Source of the DNA: Betaproteobacteria bacterium
GTDB lineage: Bacteria; Pseudomonadota; Gammaproteobacteria; Burkholderiales; Casimicrobiaceae
DNA: 64,000 nt
Direction of reading: 5' to 3'
Assembly: GCA_016716425.1 (NCBI GenBank)
Contig: JADJWJ010000011.1
Span: 1 to 64,000 of the forward strand
Positions within the stretch are counted from its first letter, which is position 1, and every line of letters starts with the position of its first letter. Shown one piece after another: positions 35,704 to 43,018 of the stretch. The position numbers and the translations under genes were made by a program. The notes under the pieces were generated by a model, which saw only the letters and a list, made by a program, of their open reading frames with translations, made no database searches and was not told where the DNA came from.

Positions 35704-36591
35704 ATGAATCCGCAACAGTACGCAAAGATCAAGTCCGGAAAGGGCTTCATCGCCGCGCTCGACCAGAGCGGCGGCAGCACACCGAAGGCGCTGCGCCTGT
35801 ACGGGATCGCGGAGAGCGAATACTCGGGCGACGCGCAGATGTTCGACCTGATGCACGCGATGCGCACGCGCATCGTCACCAGCCCGGTGTTCGACGGCAG
35901 CCGCATCCTGGGCGCGATCCTGTTCGAGCAGACGATGGACCGCGAGATCGCGGGGCGCGGCACCGCCGATTACCTGTGGTCGGTGAAAGAGGTCGTGCCG
36001 TTCCTCAAGGTCGACAAGGGGCTGGCCGACGAGGCGAACGGGGCGCAGTTGATGAAGCCGATGCCGGGGCTCGACGCCCTGCTCGCGCGCGCCAGGGCCA
36101 AGGGGGTGTTCGGGACCAAGATGCGCTCGGTCATCAAGCACGCCGACGCGAAGGGCATCGAGGACGTCGTCGCCCAGCAGTTCAGTGTGGGCGGACAGAT
36201 CCTCGCCGCCGGCCTCGTGCCGATCATCGAGCCCGAGGTCGACATCCACGCGACCGACAAGGAAGGCGCCGAGCGGCAGCTGCTCGCCGCGATCCTCCGC
36301 CATCTCGCCAAGCTGGGGGACGGCCAGCAGGTGATGCTGAAGCTGACCATTCCGTCGGTGGACGACCTCTACCTGCCGCTGATCGAGCACCCGGCGGTGC
36401 TGCGGGTGGTCGCGCTCTCCGGCGGCTACTCGCGCGACGAAGCGAACCGAAGGCTGGCCCGCAACCGCGGCCTCATCGCCAGCTTCTCGCGCGCGCTGAC
36501 CGAGGGCCTCACCGCGCAGCAGAGCGACGCCGAGTTCGACGCGGCGCTGGACCAGTCGATCGCCAGCATCTACGCGGCGTCGGTGACCTGA
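35704..36591 (+). CDS. Fructose-bisphosphate aldolase class I
   Basis: A 295-residue class I aldolase of the kind found in some bacteria. It cleaves fructose 1,6-bisphosphate to dihydroxyacetone phosphate and glyceraldehyde 3-phosphate through a lysine Schiff base. The N-terminal segment FIAALDQSGGSTPKAL and the VVPFLKVDKGLADE region carry active-site residues, and the Schiff-base lysine is in QVMLKLTIPS (near residue 215). The segment LVPIIEPEVDIHA is also typical. I chose the ATG at 35704 (MNPQQYAKIK), where family members begin; a reading starting 48 bp upstream exists. No adjacent glycolytic gene is seen. Confidence 0.9.
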   Translation: MNPQQYAKIKSGKGFIAALDQSGGSTPKALRLYGIAESEYSGDAQMFDLMHAMRTRIVTSPVFDGSRILGAILFEQTMDREIAGRGTADYLWSVKEVVPFLKVDKGLADEANGAQLMKPMPGLDALLARARAKGVFGTKMRSVIKHADAKGIEDVVAQQFSVGGQILAAGLVPIIEPEVDIHATDKEGAERQLLAAILRHLAKLGDGQQVMLKLTIPSVDDLYLPLIEHPAVLRVVALSGGYSRDEANRRLARNRGLIASFSRALTEGLTAQQSDAEFDAALDQSIASIYAASVT

Positions 36592-36729
36592 CCGGACGCG
36601 CCCGCGGAGTGCCGGCCGGGCGCACCGCGGCCTCCGGTAGTGCGGGGCCGACCGCTGCCTTTCGCGCCGGCCGACGCCCGCCGTAAGTATCGTCGTGCGC
36701 ACGCGACCATGGACGACGGGAGACGATCG

Positions 36730-37152
36730 ATGGGAGTCCTGGACTGGAAGCTGCGCGCGCGCGTCTTCGTGGAGCGCCTGTGGCAGCCCACGTGCGCGTG
36801 CATGACCTGCATGTCCGCCCCGAGTTTCGCCAACCTGGTGAGCGCCGTGCACTGGAAGATCGCGCTGCAGACCGGCGTGGCCGCCGGAATCCTCGCGCTG
36901 CTCATCACCTTCACGCCGCTCGGCCGGCTCTTCGCGCACCGCTACGGCAACGCCGTCCTGGTGGGCGTCCTGACGGCGCTCGCCGACGCATGGTCGCACC
37001 CCGGCCGCTTCGGCTTCGAGTACGGCGAGGCGCTGCTGACGGGACTGGTGGCGGGCCTGCTGGCGCTGGCCGGCTCGTTCGTGCTGGAAGACCGGGCGCG
37101 GCGCGTGCGGCAGATCTGGGCGCGCGTGCGCGCGATGACCACATCGCGTTGA
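36730..37152 (+). CDS. Small membrane protein with an N-terminal Cys cluster
   Basis: A 140-residue protein with three predicted helices (about 40-58, 68-85 and 102-118). Before the first helix is QPTCACMTCMSAP, three cysteines in C-x-C-x2-C order. The C-terminal tail is basic (EDRARRVRQIWARVRAM). I chose the ATG at 36730 because GGGAGA lies about nine bases ahead of it. I know no family. It follows the aldolase gene by 138 bp. Confidence 0.55.
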   Translation: MGVLDWKLRARVFVERLWQPTCACMTCMSAPSFANLVSAVHWKIALQTGVAAGILALLITFTPLGRLFAHRYGNAVLVGVLTALADAWSHPGRFGFEYGEALLTGLVAGLLALAGSFVLEDRARRVRQIWARVRAMTTSR

Positions 37153-37391
37153 ACGCGGCGGCACACGTCGTGCCGCATGTCGAAGCGTGCGCACCCGCGG
37201 CCGTCGGTGCCGGAACCCGCGCCCGCGCTCTCGACGACGGACATCGCCGCGGGTCGGGCGCCGACCGTCGCCACGGTCGGCATGGAGATGCCCGACCCGC
37301 AGGCCGGCCCGCGCGATACGAATTCCGAGCGCGCTGCAAATTGCGCGCAGAACGGCCGTGACCGCAAGGGCCGCTCCGCGCGCCTTCGCCG
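37153..37391. other. Intergenic region between convergent genes
   Basis: About 240 bp between two convergent small genes. Plus-strand readings in it have no recognisable family. I see no clear terminator hairpin followed by a T-run. Confidence 0.4.
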
Positions 37392-37670
37392 TCAGCCCGC
37401 CTTCGGCTGGACCGGCCGCTCGTGCGCGTCGGCCACCCTGGCCGGCACCGCGGCCTCGAAGTCGTTGATGTAGAGCATGAACACGGCGCGCTTGCGCCAG
37501 ATGAACTGGCGCAGCTCGTCCACGCCCATGCGCGCGGCCTCGCACGCCCGGGCTTCGGGCCGGTCCGGCGGCCTCGCGCAGTCGACCGGCGCCGCGGTCG
37601 CCGGTACGGCGGTCGCGGCAACGAGCCCGAACACGGCAGTGCACAGAACCTTGCGGCTCACGACGCTCAT
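37392..37670 (-). CDS. Small secreted protein
   Basis: A 92-residue protein with a clear signal peptide (VLCTAVFGLVAATAVPATAAP, cleaved near residue 26). The mature part holds two cysteines in DCARPPDRPEARACEAARMG, then VDELRQFIWRKRAVFMLYI and an acidic tail. The ATG at 37670 has AGGAG six bases upstream; another ATG two codons earlier has no spacing to that site. I do not recognise a family. The gene is 152 bp downstream of the anti-sigma gene, on the same strand, and might be in the sigma factor regulon or operon. Confidence 0.6.
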   Translation of the reverse strand: MSVVSRKVLCTAVFGLVAATAVPATAAPVDCARPPDRPEARACEAARMGVDELRQFIWRKRAVFMLYINDFEAAVPARVADAHERPVQPKAG

Positions 37671-37821
37671 GATCATCTCCTGGTGCTGGGTCGTGTGGAA
37701 GCGCCACACCCGCGAGGCGGAATCTGCGCGCCGTACGCGAGCGCGGCAATGCCGTTGCGACGAACCCGGCGCACCCTGGGACGAAGCCGGCCGGATGCGG
37801 TGCGAAGACGCCGACCCGGTC

Positions 37822-38397
37822 TCAGCCCGGCGTGTGCGCGAACGTGTATTCGCCGAGCGGACGCTCGCCTGCGGCGTCCACCGCGACGAGGCGGACCCGG
37901 AACGTGTGCGCCGGCAATTTCCGCAACGCCGCTGCCGAGGGGAGCGACAGCACCTCGCCGGCCTCCGGATCGAACGGCACGTCCTCGAGGCGCCACTGCT
38001 GCACGCGGCCGTCGGGCAGGTCGATGCTCTGCACGGCGTCCACGCGCGTGACGTCCGCGAGCGGCACCCGCAGGCGGCTGACCACGGCGTCGTCCTTGGC
38101 ACCCAGCGTGCAGTCGACGCGCTCGCCCGGCCCCAGTCCGTATTCGCGGATGCGCATGCCCTGCCGCCTCAGCTGCTCGAGGAACGGCTGCGTGATCACG
38201 GCCTGCACGGCACCGCCGCGCACCGCCGCACGAATGCCGGTGGCCAGCGCGGCAAATTGCTCCAGCCGCCGCGTGCAGCGAGCGCAGCCGAAGAGGTGCT
38301 CCTCGAGCGGCGCTTCGACCGCCGCCTCCAGTTCGCCGAGCCAATACGCCGCCAGCGTCTCGCCGTCGATCGCGTGCGCGCAATGCGGATCGGTCAT
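37822..38397 (-). CDS. Anti-sigma factor with zinc-binding N-terminal domain
   Basis: A 191-residue protein. The N-terminal 55 residues (HCAHAIDGETLAAYWLGE, then EEHLFGCARCTRRL) match a zinc anti-sigma domain with the His-x3-Cys-x2-Cys signature (H-LFG-CARC). The rest is soluble and beta-rich (e.g. VSRLRVPLADVTRV, LPAHTFRVRLVAVD) with no membrane helix, so the sensor part is cytoplasmic or secreted in an unknown way. The ATG overlaps the sigma factor stop by four bases, the usual coupling for sigma/anti-sigma pairs. I infer that it holds the ECF factor inactive until a signal, perhaps oxidant or metal, disturbs the zinc site. Confidence 0.78.
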   Translation of the reverse strand: MTDPHCAHAIDGETLAAYWLGELEAAVEAPLEEHLFGCARCTRRLEQFAALATGIRAAVRGGAVQAVITQPFLEQLRRQGMRIREYGLGPGERVDCTLGAKDDAVVSRLRVPLADVTRVDAVQSIDLPDGRVQQWRLEDVPFDPEAGEVLSLPSAAALRKLPAHTFRVRLVAVDAAGERPLGEYTFAHTPG

Positions 38398-38960
38398 GCC
38401 GCCTCGCCCTCCATGCACGCGCGCAGCCGCGCGAGCGCGCGATGGCGGATGACGCGCACGTTGCCGGCCGAGAGTTTGAGTTCGCTGCCCACCTCGTCGG
38501 CCCGCTTGTCGGCAAAAAACGTCAGGACCACCACGGTGCGCTCGCGCTCGGTGAGCGCCTGCAGGCAGACGGCGAGCTTGCCCGCGTCGAGCGCGACCGG
38601 TTCCGCCGCCTCGACCGCCTCCGGCATGTCGCCCCAGGTCGCGAGCAGCTGCTCGCGGCGCCAGGTGCCGCGCCGGATCTCCAGCACCACCATCCGGCAC
38701 GTGCCCAGGACGAACGAGGCGATCCGTTCGGGTTCGCGCACCTTGCCCGCGCGCAGCCGCTCGATGGTCATCAGCAGCACCTGCTGTACGAGGTCGTGCG
38801 CCGCGTGCGGGTCACGCAAATGACGCAGCCCGAAGAGCCGAACGCGCGGCGCAAGACGCCGGCACAGCTCCGCTTCGGCAGCGTGATCGATCGCCGGACC
38901 GGCCGCCGCAATGCGGCGCGCGAGCGCCGCGTCGTCGGGAGTCGGGGCGTCCTGGGGCAC
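38394..38960 (-). CDS. ECF-family RNA polymerase sigma factor
   Basis: A 188-residue sigma factor with region 2 (about 25-90, LFGLRHLRDPHAAHDLVQ and IASFVLGTCRMVVLE) and region 4 (about 130-180, QALTERERTVVVLTFFADKR, then DEVGSELKLSAGNVRV). Region 3 is absent, as in ECF factors. It lies upstream of its anti-sigma gene and is divergent from an ODP-type metallo-beta-lactamase-fold gene. The 89-bp gap between them holds a perfect inverted repeat. ECF factors commonly drive their own operon. Confidence 0.88.
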   Translation of the reverse strand: MPQDAPTPDDAALARRIAAAGPAIDHAAEAELCRRLAPRVRLFGLRHLRDPHAAHDLVQQVLLMTIERLRAGKVREPERIASFVLGTCRMVVLEIRRGTWRREQLLATWGDMPEAVEAAEPVALDAGKLAVCLQALTERERTVVVLTFFADKRADEVGSELKLSAGNVRVIRHRALARLRACMEGEAA

Positions 38961-38989
38961 ACCGGGAGCTTAACGTCCATTGACGAGGA

Positions 38990-39018
38990 TGTGTAACGTC
39001 CGGGCACGTCGTTACACA
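38990..39018. promoter_or_regulatory. Perfect 9-bp inverted repeat in a divergent promoter region
   Basis: TGTGTAACG at 38990-38998 and CGTTACACA at 39010-39018, separated by 11 bp. The repeat centre-to-centre spacing is about two helical turns. TAACGTCC occurs twice in direct order, at 38971 and 38994. The site sits between the ECF sigma gene and the ODP-type gene and could be a regulator operator or a pair of divergent ECF -35 motifs. Confidence 0.5.
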
Positions 39019-39049
39019 ACCGGGGGTCGCCCAACCTGCGAGGACCTCC

Positions 39050-39793
39050 GTGATCACCAATTCGGCAAGTGGCACCAATGTCCACGAGATCGCCCTGGGC
39101 ATCTACCGGATCAACACGCCGGTCGACCTGCCCGACGGCCTCGGCTTCAACTTCAACCAGTACCTCATCGCCGACGAAGCGCCGCTCGTCTTCCACACCG
39201 GCCCACGGCGAATGTTTCCATTGGTCGCCGAGGCCATCGGCACCGTGCTGCCGGTGGAGACGGTCCGCTACGTCGCCTTCTCGCACTTCGAGGCCGACGA
39301 GTGCGGCGCGCTCAACGACTTCCTCGCCGCGGCGCCGCACGCGGTCCCCGTCTGCGGCCAGGTGGGCGCGATGGTGTCCGTCAACGACGTCGCGGTCCGC
39401 CCCGCGCGCGCCCTCGCCGACGGCGAGACGCTGCCGATCGGCACGCACGCGCTGCGCTGGCTCGACGCGCCGCACGTGCCGCACGGCTGGGATTGCGGCT
39501 TCATGCTGGAGACGCACACGCGTACGCTGCTGTGCGGCGACCTCTTCACGCAGGGCGGCAGCGGCGCCGTGCCGATCACCGAATCCGACGTCCTGGGTCC
39601 GAGCGAGGCGTTCCGCGCCCCGATGGACTACTACGCGCACGCGCCGCAGACCGCCGCGGTGCTCGAGCGCCTGGCGCGCGAGCAACCGCAGGTGCTGGCG
39701 TGCATGCACGGCAGCGCGTTCCGCGGGGACGGCGCGGTGTTGCTGCGTGAGCTCGCGAAGTCGCTTGCCGCGCGGCCGCTGGCGGCGGCGTAG
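39050..39793 (+). CDS. MBL-fold protein, ODP/diiron oxygen-sensing type
   Basis: A 247-residue metallo-beta-lactamase-fold protein. In place of the usual HxHxDH motif it has SHFEADECGAL, the H-x-E-x-D-E type of flavodiiron and oxygen-binding ODP domains. Further ligands are likely in CGDLFTQGGSG and in CMHGSAFRGDG. It lacks a flavodoxin domain, so it is not a complete flavodiiron protein. It may bind O2 or NO at a diiron site. The GTG at 39050 is preceded by GAGGACCTCC. The gene is divergent from the ECF sigma factor, which suggests control by it. Confidence 0.78.
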   Translation: MITNSASGTNVHEIALGIYRINTPVDLPDGLGFNFNQYLIADEAPLVFHTGPRRMFPLVAEAIGTVLPVETVRYVAFSHFEADECGALNDFLAAAPHAVPVCGQVGAMVSVNDVAVRPARALADGETLPIGTHALRWLDAPHVPHGWDCGFMLETHTRTLLCGDLFTQGGSGAVPITESDVLGPSEAFRAPMDYYAHAPQTAAVLERLAREQPQVLACMHGSAFRGDGAVLLRELAKSLAARPLAAA

Positions 39794-39819
39794 ACGTCGG
39801 GATGCAGGCGCCGACGGTC

Positions 39820-40418
39820 CGGCGGACTCGGGCGAACGTAACGGCGAGCCGGCCGAAGTCGCCGTAGCTCGCGAGGAACCGGACGCCCGGCACGACGTTC
39901 ACCGGTACGACGCACGTACCGGTCGTGACGACCTGTCCGTTCGCGAGCCCGTGCCCGAGGCCGGACAATTCGTTGACAACCCACGTCAGCGCGATCCGGG
40001 GATGGCCGCGGACGTTCGCGCCCCTGCCCGCGTGCTGCGACTTGCCGTCGCCGATGGCGGAGCCCTCGTGCGCCACGAGGTCGCGATCGCACTACGGCAC
40101 GCCCGTCGCCGGTCCGAGCACGGACAGGTGCGCACAGGCGTCATCGGCGATGGGCCGGGGTGCGCCCACCGCGCAAGAGTCGCGGTAGCGCGAATCGGGG
40201 ATCTCGATCGCCAGGTGCAGTGTGGCCACGGCCGCCATCAAGTCGTGGACCCTTTGTGGCTGCGGGCGCGGCGGCGCTCGAAGCGTACCTGGATTGCGTA
40301 GCCGTCCGTGCGTCGCCGAGCGCGCCTCGGCCGGCAAGCGTTCGATCCGGGTTCCTTCCGTTCCGTGACGCCAGAGGATCGCGGCGGCTTCCTCGCAGCG
40401 GGCAGCGTCTATCGCGCT
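39820..40418 (-). pseudogene. Remnant of a 2-keto-4-pentenoate hydratase / FAH-family gene
   Basis: A decayed minus-strand gene of the hydratase family. The N-terminus is recognisable as SAIDAARCEEAAAILWRHG followed by TRIERLPAEAR, which then jumps to MAAVATLHLAIEIPDSRYRD, so about 70 residues of the middle are missing or scrambled. After VLGPATGVP there is an in-frame TAG (40092-40094). The same frame continues with RDLVAHEGSAIGD, then GHPRIALTWVVNELSGLGHG and GQVVTTGTCVVPVNVVPG to VTFA. An active hydratase is about 260 residues. It is convergent with the ODP gene. Confidence 0.72.
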
Positions 40419-40510
40419 TCCTGGATGGCGGCGACAATCCTGCGGCAGAGTCGGCCCGGATGCGCAAGCGGTTCGCGCGGGCGACGGCGTACCTCGCTGC
40501 CGGAACCTCG

Positions 40511-40729
40511 CTACTGCAGCACCGGCGGCCGCATGACCACGACCAGCCCGGCGAATACGTTCCCGACGCCCAGGACCGCGGCGACGAGAGCACCGGCGAT
40601 GCGCGGTGCTTCGCTCCACGTGAGGGGCGACGCGAGGAGCCCTGCCGGCCACAGCACGACGGCGCCGTAACACACGGCCAGGCCACAGCCGACGATGAAG
40701 CCGCCGAGGAGGCGATAGCGCAGGTTCAC
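40511..40729 (-). CDS. Small two-helix membrane protein
   Basis: A 72-residue protein starting at a GTG. It has two hydrophobic segments (LLGGFIVGCGLAVCYGAVVL and GALVAAVLGVGNVFAGLVVV) joined by a short loop. No strong ribosome-binding site is visible. Nothing is known of its function; it is included because the helices are clean and no better reading occupies the region. Confidence 0.4.
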   Translation of the reverse strand: MNLRYRLLGGFIVGCGLAVCYGAVVLWPAGLLASPLTWSEAPRIAGALVAAVLGVGNVFAGLVVVMRPPVLQ

Positions 40730-40774
40730 GCGCTCACTCTACACCCCGGGCCCGCGGCGAGCCGCAGTATGCTT

Positions 40775-40830
40775 GACCTGCGACCTGCGACCTGCGACCT
40801 GCGACCTGCGACCTGCGACCTGTGACCTGC
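40775..40830. repeat. Eight tandem copies of GACCTGC
   Basis: A 56-bp heptanucleotide tandem array (GACCTGC repeated eight times; the seventh copy is GACCTGT). It is followed by GGGTGCGGGTGCGGG. It lies between the small membrane protein gene and the Cys-repeat secreted protein gene, about 115 bp ahead of the latter. Such short tandem arrays are prone to copy-number change. It is not in a coding region by my annotation. Confidence 0.85.
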
Positions 40831-40944
40831 GGGTGCGGGTGCGGGCGGCGGCCGGGGGAACGCTTCCCGCCGCGGATCGAAGCCCGCGCTTGATCTTTCG
40901 TCGCGTTGTCCGTAAGTTCTGCCCACGTCAAATTCGGGGATCCC

Positions 40945-41487
40945 ATGAGGCCGACGCTTGTTGCCCTGCTCCTGCTGGCCACGGCATTCGCGCCGAGCGC
41001 GTTCGCGCAGGACGCGAGTTTCAAGGTCTGCAAGAGCACCTACGCGCTGTGCACGACCGCCCGCTGTTCGCCGGTTCCCGGCAACGCCGACGCCGTCGCC
41101 TGCAAGTGCGACGTCAAGTCGGGATACTCGCTGGGCGCGCAGGACTGCCAGGACCCGCCCGCGCCGGCCGCGGGAGCGGCGGTCCGGTCACGCTACTTTC
41201 CGGTCACGAGCTTCGTGAGTTGCGTCAACGACCGGCCGTGGGCGTTCTGCCTCGACTCGCCGTGCGCGATCGACGTGAAAGGTGCGACCGCCACCTGCAC
41301 CTGCTCGCTCAAACGGGGCAAGGATCCGTACGTGATCGTGACCGACCGTTACACGAAGGACACCTGCAGCACGGGCGTCATTTCGTCGGCGACGGTCGCC
41401 GACGTGCTCGAGGCCACCGAGTTTCTCAAGACGAACGCGCACCTTCCGCCGCGGGACTTCAAGGTCCTCAACGTGGAGCGCAGGTAG
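40945..41487 (+). CDS. Secreted protein with a duplicated six-cysteine module
   Basis: A 180-residue secreted protein. The signal peptide covers about 1-22 (VALLLLATAFAPSAFAQD). The mature part carries two similar six-cysteine modules. Module 1 (about 28-70) reads C-x6-C-x4-C-x11-C-x-C-x12-C. Module 2 (about 92-145) reads C-x8-C-x4-C-x10-C-x-C-x20-C. The arrangement implies an internal duplication and three disulfides per module. The C-terminal 35 residues are helical and Cys-free. The ATG at 40945 is six bases after GGGGA. It is followed by the papain-like lipoprotein gene (63-bp gap). No family is recognised. Confidence 0.72.
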   Translation: MRPTLVALLLLATAFAPSAFAQDASFKVCKSTYALCTTARCSPVPGNADAVACKCDVKSGYSLGAQDCQDPPAPAAGAAVRSRYFPVTSFVSCVNDRPWAFCLDSPCAIDVKGATATCTCSLKRGKDPYVIVTDRYTKDTCSTGVISSATVADVLEATEFLKTNAHLPPRDFKVLNVERR

Positions 41488-41550
41488 GCCGGCGCGTTCT
41501 TCGCCGCATCGCAAGCGGTAGCGTTCAACGATCATTGCCGGGGAGGCAGG

Positions 41551-42954
41551 ATGCGCCGTATTCGGGACACTCTCGCGGCGGGCGCCGGATTGGCGGCGCT
41601 GTTGGCGGTCCTCGCCGGATGCGGCGACGACACGACGCCCGCGCCCACGCCCACGCCGGGCCGGCACGGGTCGCTCCTCAACGCGCAGGAATTCCTTGCG
41701 ACGCCGCAGGCGCTGCCGGTGGAAGCGCTGGCCGTGCCGCCGCTGCCCGCGGTGCTGCCCGCGAAGGTCCGCCTGACCAACATCCCCGGCGCGTCGACGC
41801 AGGGCACGCCGCAGGATCCCGGCTCGCCCGGAACCTGCGAAGCGCAGGCGTTCGGTTACGGCCTCGGAACCTATACGGCGGCGCGCACGCCCGACGGCGC
41901 GATCAAGTGGGACGCCACCCAGGCCGGCAACCAGGTCAGCGCCGCGTGGCTCTTCTCGCTCGCGTTGGAGAACGGATTCGCGACCTGTCCGGACGGCGGC
42001 AACGCAACGGTCCACCTCTCCCGGCTCGCGGGCTTCGGCAGCCCGACCACCGGCGACGTGCCGTACCAGGCGAGCTGCGCCTATCTGCGCGGCATCGACC
42101 TCGACAAGGCGTTCCCCGACACCCCGCGCCTGCGCATCGGCAGCTTCGCGACGTTCGCCATCGACAACAGCGCCACGTCGACCTCGGTCGGGCGGATCAA
42201 GGCCTATCTCAACAACGGGCAGGCCGTCGCTTTTTCAGGCCTGGTCTTCGACTCCTACAACAACCCTGCGGTCGTCGACAGCGTGTTCTACGGTCCCGAG
42301 CGCTACGTTCCGAACGACGGACACGGCCAGTTGCTGGTCGGCTACGACGACACGGTGGGCCAGACCGGCAGGCAAGGCGCGCTCCTCGTCCAGAACAGTT
42401 ACGGGCCGCAATGGCCGAGCGCGTACGGCGCGAACGCGGAAGGCCGGCTGTACTGGTCCTACGCCACGTTTCGCGTGTCGCAGCAGTTCGCGGCCGTGGC
42501 GTATCCGTACGATCCTTCGCCGCCCGCCGGCATCATGCTGACGGCCAATCCCCCGGCCGCGCCGGTGGCCGCGGTCAAGCGCGCATTCCAGTGGTCGCCC
42601 GCCGGCAGCACCGACAGCTTCCTGATCTTCACGATTCACCTGGCAAGTCCGGTGCGCATCACGGCCGTGTCGATCCGCGAGCCGCTGCCGGGCGCCGCGG
42701 TTGCCGTCGGCGGCTACGGCCAGTACATCAGCAACGGCTACACGTACTTCAAGCGCACCGACGGGCGGGAGTTCCTGCCCGGCCGCTACGACGTCAGGTA
42801 CCAGGCGCAGCTCCTCGACGGCACGCCGGTGACGTACACGGCGTCCGTTCAGGTCGGCGCCGCGGCGCCCAACACGCTGCCGGCGGCGAGCCTGGTCCAC
42901 GCCGAGAACAGCCTGTTCGACACAACGCTCAACGTAGCGACGGTGACGCCCTGA
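41551..42954 (+). CDS. Papain-like (C1) peptidase lipoprotein
   Basis: A 467-residue lipoprotein (lipobox LAVLAGC, Cys24). After a Thr/Pro-rich spacer, the peptidase-like domain shows a Cys96 context SPGTCEAQAFGYG, like QGxCGSCxAF of papain. The catalytic His257 is in DGHGQLLVGYDDT and the Asn281 is in VQNSYGPQW, as in the NSWG motif. The Gln of the oxyanion hole is probably in STQGTPQD. The C-terminal 140 residues form a beta-rich domain (RAFQWSPAGSTDSF). A GGGGAGGCAGG ribosome-binding site precedes the ATG. It may process the neighbouring secreted Cys-rich protein or a cell-surface target. Confidence 0.75.
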   Translation: MRRIRDTLAAGAGLAALLAVLAGCGDDTTPAPTPTPGRHGSLLNAQEFLATPQALPVEALAVPPLPAVLPAKVRLTNIPGASTQGTPQDPGSPGTCEAQAFGYGLGTYTAARTPDGAIKWDATQAGNQVSAAWLFSLALENGFATCPDGGNATVHLSRLAGFGSPTTGDVPYQASCAYLRGIDLDKAFPDTPRLRIGSFATFAIDNSATSTSVGRIKAYLNNGQAVAFSGLVFDSYNNPAVVDSVFYGPERYVPNDGHGQLLVGYDDTVGQTGRQGALLVQNSYGPQWPSAYGANAEGRLYWSYATFRVSQQFAAVAYPYDPSPPAGIMLTANPPAAPVAAVKRAFQWSPAGSTDSFLIFTIHLASPVRITAVSIREPLPGAAVAVGGYGQYISNGYTYFKRTDGREFLPGRYDVRYQAQLLDGTPVTYTASVQVGAAAPNTLPAASLVHAENSLFDTTLNVATVTP

Positions 42955-42956
42955 AC

Positions 42957-43008
42957 GGGGCCAAGTTCGAAGCGCGCGAACTGCGCTGGGCAATTCGAGC
43001 CTGGCCCC
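42957..43008. repeat. Inverted repeat GGGGCCA...TGGCCCC at a convergent junction
   Basis: The left arm is GGGGCCAAGTTCGAA (42957-42971), the right arm is TTCGAGCCTGGCCCC (42994-43008), 13 of 15 paired, loop 22 bp. It lies between the papain-like and DUF1254 genes. The right arm reversed (GGGGCCAGGCTCGAA) resembles the repeat at 52006 and is probably the same family. Confidence 0.65.
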
Positions 43009-43018
43009 TATCGTCCTG

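Noticed and set aside
37177..37473. A possible 98-residue plus-strand protein
   Set aside because: Overlaps the 3' end of a minus-strand secreted protein with a good signal peptide and ribosome-binding site; no family features.
38990..39018. Autoregulated ECF promoter formed by GTAAC and CGTTA
   Set aside because: The spacer between the two elements is only 12 bp, too short for the usual 16-17; kept only as an inverted repeat of unknown role.
39050..39793. Ordinary metallo-beta-lactamase or glyoxalase II
   Set aside because: The HxHxDH zinc motif is replaced by H-x-E-x-D-E, which fits the diiron ODP group.
40775..40830. CRISPR array
   Set aside because: The units are seven bases, contiguous and without spacers, and no cas gene is present; it is a simple tandem repeat.
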